Source: a bacterium (lineage in GTDB: Bacteria; Vulcanimicrobiota; Xenobia; Xenobiales; Xenobiaceae). Taken from it: a stretch of 11,834 nucleotides of DNA. Below are positions 9,001-11,834 of this stretch, one piece after another. The notes beneath the pieces are model-generated. The model was not told the origin of the DNA and made no database searches. It saw only the letters and a list, made by a program, of their open reading frames with translations. A program made the translations under genes and the position numbers. How positions within the stretch are numbered: the stretch's first letter is position 1; the number at the start of each line of letters is the position of its first letter. The stretch is from positions 1-11,834 of the forward strand of contig JAFSXH010000253.1 of assembly GCA_017444165.1 (NCBI GenBank). The letters are read 5' to 3'.

Positions 9001-11090
9001 AACAGCGCAAGGAAAAGATCAGCGTAATCATCGGCAACCCGCCCTATTCCGCAGGCCAAAAAAGTGCCAATGACAACAATCAGAATGATAAATATCCAAA
9101 CCTAGATTCAAGAATAGCCGCTACCTATGCTGATTCTGGAACGGCCACGAGAAAGAGCGTTCTTTACGATTCATACATAAGAGCGTTCCGCTGGGCCACA
9201 GATCGCATAAGTGAACGCGGGGTGATCTGTTTTGTAACCAACGCAGGTTGGCTTCGCAGTTTGGCGATGGATGGATTTAGAAAGCACTTGTTAGAGGATT
9301 TTGACGAGATCTATGTTTTTGATCTGCGCGGCAACCAGAGAACAAAAGGTGAAGAGTCACAAAAAGAGGGAGGCAAAATCTTCGGTCAAGGTTCTCGTGC
9401 TCCCATAGCCATAACGCTATTAATAAAGTATGGCAATGAAGAGAAAGAGCCTGCACAGATCCATTATTACGATGTGGGCGATTACCAAAAGCGTGAAGAT
9501 AAGATAGCCCAACTGGTGAAAGCCTCTCAAAAGTACAAAGCTGGTATACCTGTGCATGAAGTTTTGGCTTGGCAAAGTCTAAAACCAGATGAACACGGAG
9601 ATTGGTTAGACCAGCGCAAGGGTGAATTTAACGATTTTCTGCCCATAGGTATAAACAAGGATAAAGAGCCGTTGGGAATATTCACAACGTGGTCTTTGGG
9701 AATTGCCACAAACAGAGACATTTGGGTTTACAATTTTTGTTTGACAAAATTACGTGACAATGTGAAAAATTTAATAAAACGCATGAACGCTGAAATAGAT
9801 AGATTTAATAGCGGGGCGAATTTAAGTCTACGATATGATAAAAAATTATATAGTTGGGCTGGTAACGTGGTAGAGGCATACGTCAATAAGAATAGGCATT
9901 TACCATACGAGGATAAGGATTTTATATTAGCTTCTTATCGTCCATTCTGTAAGCAATTTTGCTATTGTACACCGTCTTTCACTCATAGACCTTATCAAAT
10001 GTTTAAATACTTTCTCGTCCCCAGCGAGTCCGCAAATAACCTTTGCCAACCCGCCACAGAAGGCCAGGGCGTACTTGACCTGCGCACTATAACTCTTACC
10101 TTCGATGGAGAGAGCGAAGGATCGCAACCCTTGCAAAATGTGCTTATAGTCGTTTCAGGGAAAAGCAATGATTATTTTAGTGCTTTTTCTTCTAAAATAC
10201 TTATAGATTTGGAATTTATTCATCACGGACAGTCTTTCCCCTACTACCACTACACTCTCAACTCTCCCAACTCCCCTGAAGACGACCTCTTCAACTCTCC
10301 CTCCACTCTCAACTCTCCCCACTCTCTCAACTCTCCCGAAGCCGACCTCTTCAACGCCCCCAACGTTGCGACCAGTTCCTCAGAACCGCCGCAAGGCAAA
10401 CATTCTCCAGCCGCTTTTGTGCGTTATGAAGCGATCACCGACAAAACGTTAGAGACGTTCAAGGCTACTTATCCTAATGCCGTCTCCCAGTGCAGTGATC
10501 GCCAGGAGCTGACCAAGTTAGACATATTCTGTTACATCTACGCCATCTTCCACCACCCAGAATATAAAGAGCGTTTTGCCACCAATTTAAGCAAAGAGTT
10601 GCCGCGCATACCCTTAGTAGAACGGGCCTATTTCGAACGCTTCGTGCAGATCGGCCGTGAATTGTTGCGCCTCCACGTGAATTATGAGGATCAGAAACCT
10701 TACAAGGTCAAAGAAGTGTTAAGCAAACACCACCCCGAGGAGATCAGCGAGAAGAGACCTGGCCGAGTGACTAAGTTATTCTGGGCCAAAAAACGTGACG
10801 AGCAAGGTAAGTCCGTCCCCGACTACACTCGCTTAATTTACAACGAATACCTTACGCTGGAAGGTCTCCCCGAAGAGGCCCAACGCTACACGATCAACGG
10901 CAGAAGTGCCATAGATTGGCTAATCGACCAGTATCGAGTAAAGGTTGACGATGATACAGAAATCAGAAAAGACCCCAACGAGTTCGCCCCCGATAAACCG
11001 CGCTACATTTTAGACTTAATCGAGAAAGTATTAACTGTGGCCGTTAAGAGCCTTGAACTTATTGATGAACTGAAACAATTACCAATATAG
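6054..11090 (+). CDS. Type ISP restriction-modification enzyme (nuclease-helicase-methyltransferase-specificity in one chain)
   Basis: This 1678-residue defence enzyme methylates adenine at its target on self DNA. On unmodified DNA it translocates with ATP and cleaves. From the ATG (residue 1), a PD-(D/E)XK nuclease has GIDLVA (Asp64) and IQCK (79-81). The SF2 motor follows: Walker A ACGTGKT (192-198), DEAH (317-320), TATP (353-356) and QAVGRVMRT (573-581). A helical coupler leads to the methyltransferase, with DGFAGTGT (881-888) and catalytic NPPY (995-998). Target recognition probably lies around 1200-1390, then a C-terminal ISP region. LlaGI and LlaBIII have this architecture at about 1570-1580 residues, so this one is about 100 longer, partly from an NSP-rich tract (1401-1436). 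A TTG at 6012 would add 14 residues. I prefer ATG because MSKSIYDLLDAIR resembles how such enzymes begin, but no strong ribosome binding site supports either start. All catalytic motifs are intact. Composition is mosaic: G-rich coding strand first, C-rich later, AT-rich in the target-recognition region. No separate R, M or S gene accompanies it. Confidence 0.95.
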   Translation: MSKSIYDLLDAIRAKYTVKKDVGAAFEEACVYFLKNCPGWGNVLEDVCLWQNWEFCDGQDTGIDLVARDRIDGTYWAIQCKCYDTEQELNFKQTATFFAKAGEPKYNFGHYLLITSDCQISKNLEKHIEGLEGKAVLLTAASIDQLDFDWSDFLSKSHTERVSLKLRPDQQEALSSVLRTFEKHDRTRLIMACGTGKTFVSLKIAETLAPRGTVLFCAPSIALVSQSCAVWNKLTGLDMQFLVVCSDSKASKAGNDHIGETLANLPYPATTNAQTLATNFARLGDGFKVTFTTYQSMDVISQAQKLGLPAFDLVICDEAHRTAGAKFEGDDPKVFQLVHDNDIIKAEKRLYMTATPKIYTDKAQKSKRGETFVLSSMDNEEIYGPEAYYLPFDVAVEKGLLADYKVVVLAVPEELVESLDLNGEVEIDQACKILGCWKELVYHGDDGEANENEPLIVKDFKTMPVGVEPLRKAVGFCHSIKSSQSIAETFGKVIDNYRKLSAGKIALNCSLQHVDGTMNSQERHKKLHWLAEDSGGECRILTNARCLAEGVDVPALDAVLFFSPRKSKIDIVQAVGRVMRTFKGKKYGYIILPIVVPAGQEPEEALDKSDKFDVIWDVLQALRSHDRRIDARINAINLPNKAKQNDSTNVGDLAEEDSGQALEQASLNLSYNRRLQEAIYTKLVKRCGDRIYWDSWAADVARMAEEHIKHLKTLISENSQIGRAFAEFHQGLRETLNPNISQDSAVEMITQHIITVPIFNVLFKDFQFKDSNPVSIAMERFLDYLPSRQVTENEDDLKDLQELYASIERRAKVVTSAQGRQNLIKDLYEEFFSKALRATKDKLGIVYTPSEVVDHILYFTNAILREKFQTSLAEPNVHILDGFAGTGTFIAHLIADPNLIDDNHLRYKYTHELHSNEILLLAYYIMAVNIEQAFHQRLNQIEENSTYLPFKGAVLTDTFQMEEHDERDFYNISFPENSARAQEQRKEKISVIIGNPPYSAGQKSANDNNQNDKYPNLDSRIAATYADSGTATRKSVLYDSYIRAFRWATDRISERGVICFVTNAGWLRSLAMDGFRKHLLEDFDEIYVFDLRGNQRTKGEESQKEGGKIFGQGSRAPIAITLLIKYGNEEKEPAQIHYYDVGDYQKREDKIAQLVKASQKYKAGIPVHEVLAWQSLKPDEHGDWLDQRKGEFNDFLPIGINKDKEPLGIFTTWSLGIATNRDIWVYNFCLTKLRDNVKNLIKRMNAEIDRFNSGANLSLRYDKKLYSWAGNVVEAYVNKNRHLPYEDKDFILASYRPFCKQFCYCTPSFTHRPYQMFKYFLVPSESANNLCQPATEGQGVLDLRTITLTFDGESEGSQPLQNVLIVVSGKSNDYFSAFSSKILIDLEFIHHGQSFPYYHYTLNSPNSPEDDLFNSPSTLNSPHSLNSPEADLFNAPNVATSSSEPPQGKHSPAAFVRYEAITDKTLETFKATYPNAVSQCSDRQELTKLDIFCYIYAIFHHPEYKERFATNLSKELPRIPLVERAYFERFVQIGRELLRLHVNYEDQKPYKVKEVLSKHHPEEISEKRPGRVTKLFWAKKRDEQGKSVPDYTRLIYNEYLTLEGLPEEAQRYTINGRSAIDWLIDQYRVKVDDDTEIRKDPNEFAPDKPRYILDLIEKVLTVAVKSLELIDELKQLPI
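10252..10352. repeat. C-rich low-complexity repeat inside the Type ISP gene
   Basis: Units such as AACTCTCCC and CACTCTCAACTC are repeated in frame and encode an NSP/TLNSP/LFNSP-rich tract (residues 1401-1436). Within it, a 33-base segment at 10268-10300 recurs at 10328-10360 (60-base spacing) with five differences, encoding NSPEDDLFNSP and NSPEADLFNAP. The units are complementary in character to the G-rich block at 5914-5957. The tract probably forms a flexible linker between the target-recognition and C-terminal regions. Confidence 0.8.
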
Positions 11091-11197
11091 ATAAGAAAGG
11101 TTATGAGATGGTGTAAAAGTTATGAACGAAAGTGCGCGCTTACGAAAGTTGAAAAACAAAAAAACGCAATTTACAACCTGAATAAACTTTAACCTAA

Positions 11198-11211
11198 ACT
11201 GTGGAAACAGT
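11198..11211. repeat. Short hairpin with GNRA-type loop
   Basis: ACTGT-GGAA-ACAGT forms a 5-bp stem with a GGAA tetraloop on the plus strand, a GNRA loop if transcribed rightward. It is short enough to arise by chance; its interest is that it lies 13 bases from the larger inverted repeat. Confidence 0.35.
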
Positions 11212-11224
11212 CGTAGAGGAGACA

Positions 11225-11282
11225 GTCAGTTTTTTCGGTCCAGCCCCTGCGAACGAAGTGAGTACCCCCGAAAAAAGTTGAC
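11225..11282. repeat. Inverted repeat, TTTTTTCGG / CCGAAAAAA arms
   Basis: The arms at 11230-11238 and 11268-11276 pair over 9 bp. Outside them GTCA (11225-11228) pairs with TGAC (11279-11282) across a small bulge. The loop of about 29 bases contains GCGAACGAAGTGAG. The T-run is at the 5' side on both strands, so it is not a standard terminator. It could be a mobile-element end or a structured RNA. Confidence 0.55.
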
Positions 11283-11331
11283 GCTCCAGAAACAACCTGC
11301 ACGAAATACAACCAGAATGCAGACCTGCCCC

Positions 11332-11375
11332 ACACAAACACAACGTATAAGGCTTACAACGCAAAAACGTACAGG
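11332..11375. repeat. Direct repeat copy 1
   Basis: This segment matches 11441-11491 with a few mismatches and small gaps. Its best-preserved part is TTACAA.GCAAAAACGTACAGG, and both copies also keep ACACAA near the left and CAACG in the middle. Spacing between equivalent points is about 115 bases. Confidence 0.6.
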
Positions 11376-11440
11376 CTAGACGAAATTTGGCCTTTTGCGG
11401 TGAACCGACCTCTCGGAGAGCAGGAGGAGAACCCAAAAGG

Positions 11441-11491
11441 ACACAACTTCAGGCACAACGCACAGGGTTACAAGGCAAAAAAACGTACAGG
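11441..11491. repeat. Direct repeat copy 2
   Basis: This partner of 11332-11375 has two extra A in the A-run and about six extra bases near its left end. The copies are diverged, which argues for an old duplication or for two members of a dispersed repeat family rather than a recent tandem copy. It ends 15 bases before the stop codon of the Rpn-like gene. Confidence 0.6.
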
Positions 11492-11505
11492 GATAAAGTG
11501 TAGGC

Positions 11506-11834
11506 CTATACAGTAAGTTCGCTGGCTTTTTTCTTAAATTCTTCGGTAGTAACATTGAGCTCATTTGCAGCTTGCTCTAATGTCAAAAAGCCCTGTTCAA
11601 TAAGACCGATCAGCAGAAGTAACTTGCCCTTGGCCATGCCCTCAGCTATGCCTTCAGCTCTGCCCTCGGCTCTCTGTTCTGCGAAGGTTCTCTCTTCATC
11701 ATATTCAGTAAGACACATACGCTTTACCTCCGCCTTATTGGATATAAGAAAAGGCTTAATCAGTGAATCATCAGATAAATCATTTAAGGCCTTATCTATC
11801 GATTCTTCCAGATTATTTGCAGTTTTTTTGTGAA
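11506..11834 (-). CDS. Rpn/YhgA-like PD-(D/E)XK nuclease family protein, C-terminal part (start outside window)
   Basis: The minus-strand frame is open from the window edge to a TAG at 11506-11508, giving 108 residues of a longer protein. An internal Met at 11718 (MCLTEYDEER) is unlikely to be the true start because the frame continues upstream with plausible protein sequence. The visible part has an acidic helix, then EYDEERTFAEQ, then a run of four-residue units RAEG-RAEG-IAEG-MAKG, and a small helical tail IEQGFLTLEQAANELNVT. This tail pattern is typical of Rpn-family (recombination-promoting nuclease, older name transposase_31 or YhgA-like) and related PD-(D/E)XK putative transposase proteins, often found in many copies per genome. 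The nuclease domain lies outside the window, so its catalytic residues cannot be checked. It is convergent with the Type ISP gene. Confidence 0.75.
   Translation of the reverse strand, partial: HKKTANNLEESIDKALNDLSDDSLIKPFLISNKAEVKRMCLTEYDEERTFAEQRAEGRAEGIAEGMAKGKLLLLIGLIEQGFLTLEQAANELNVTTEEFKKKASELTV

Larger units (their letters stand above)
11091..11505. other. Gene-free region with repeats and inverted repeats
   Basis: These 415 bases lie between the convergent ends of the Type ISP gene and the Rpn-like gene. I find no reading frame with recognisable protein character. What can be seen is a diverged direct-repeat pair (11332-11375 and 11441-11491), a hairpin with a GGAA loop (11198-11211), a longer inverted repeat (11225-11282) and a small CTCTC-GGAGAG palindrome near 11411. 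No canonical terminator with a T-run follows either gene. It may be the remnant of a mobile or repetitive element, or encode an RNA. Confidence 0.5.

Noticed and set aside
11194..11436. Minus-strand reading frame of about 80 codons in the gene-free region
   Set aside because: It is Cys/Leu-rich, runs through the inverted and direct repeats, has no ribosome binding site and resembles no family I know.
11332..11491. CRISPR array from the direct repeats
   Set aside because: There are only two diverged copies of unequal length, a spacing of about 115 bases and no cas genes.
11555..11834. Plus-strand reading frame opposite the Rpn-like gene
   Set aside because: Its AMPSALPSAL repeat is the antisense shadow of the RAEG repeat of the real minus-strand protein.

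Overview
The window is 11.8 kb of bacterial DNA of roughly balanced base composition. It reads as a piece of core metabolism followed by an accessory, defence-type region. The best organism guess is a fermentative gut or rumen bacterium. The glucose permease closely resembles enterobacterial PtsG, the PTS energy-coupling protein has the IIA-HPr-EI fusion order known from some gammaproteobacteria, and an Rpn/YhgA-like nuclease tail lies at the right edge. A gammaproteobacterium such as a member of the Succinivibrionaceae would fit, but this is inference and the lineage cannot be fixed from the sequence alone.

Left part (1-5860). A glutamate dehydrogenase family gene runs leftward out of the window (1-1282, minus strand, about 20 residues short of its end). 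It is divergent from a two-gene PTS operon. The first PTS gene (1446-3983) joins IIA(Glc), HPr and Enzyme I in one chain. The second (3980-5818) is a PtsG-type IICB permease, overlaps the first by four bases and has its own strong ribosome binding site. Together they make a complete relay: PEP to EI, then HPr, IIA, IIB and finally the sugar crossing the membrane. A strong Rho-independent terminator closes the operon. Two proteins here are odd. The dehydrogenase lacks the catalytic Asp and one substrate-binding Lys of its family. The permease carries a second, degenerate IIB domain whose phospho-accepting Cys is replaced by Ala.

Middle and right part (5860-11090). After two blocks of low-complexity repeats (one G-rich, one AT-rich) comes a single 1678-residue Type ISP restriction-modification enzyme. 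Its chain contains a PD-(D/E)XK nuclease, an SF2 helicase/translocase, an N6-adenine methyltransferase and a target-recognition region. The gene is compositionally mosaic. G exceeds C in the first 1.4 kb and C exceeds G in the second half. Two AT-rich islands lie in the target-recognition region. A C-rich tract encoding NSP/LNSP repeats looks like the intergenic G-rich repeat in opposite orientation.

Right edge (11091-11834). A stretch of about 415 bases has no convincing gene but holds a diverged pair of direct repeats of about 45-50 bp and two hairpin-forming inverted repeats. It is followed by the C-terminal part of a minus-strand Rpn-like protein that continues beyond the window. I see no tRNA, rRNA, CRISPR array or intact insertion sequence.
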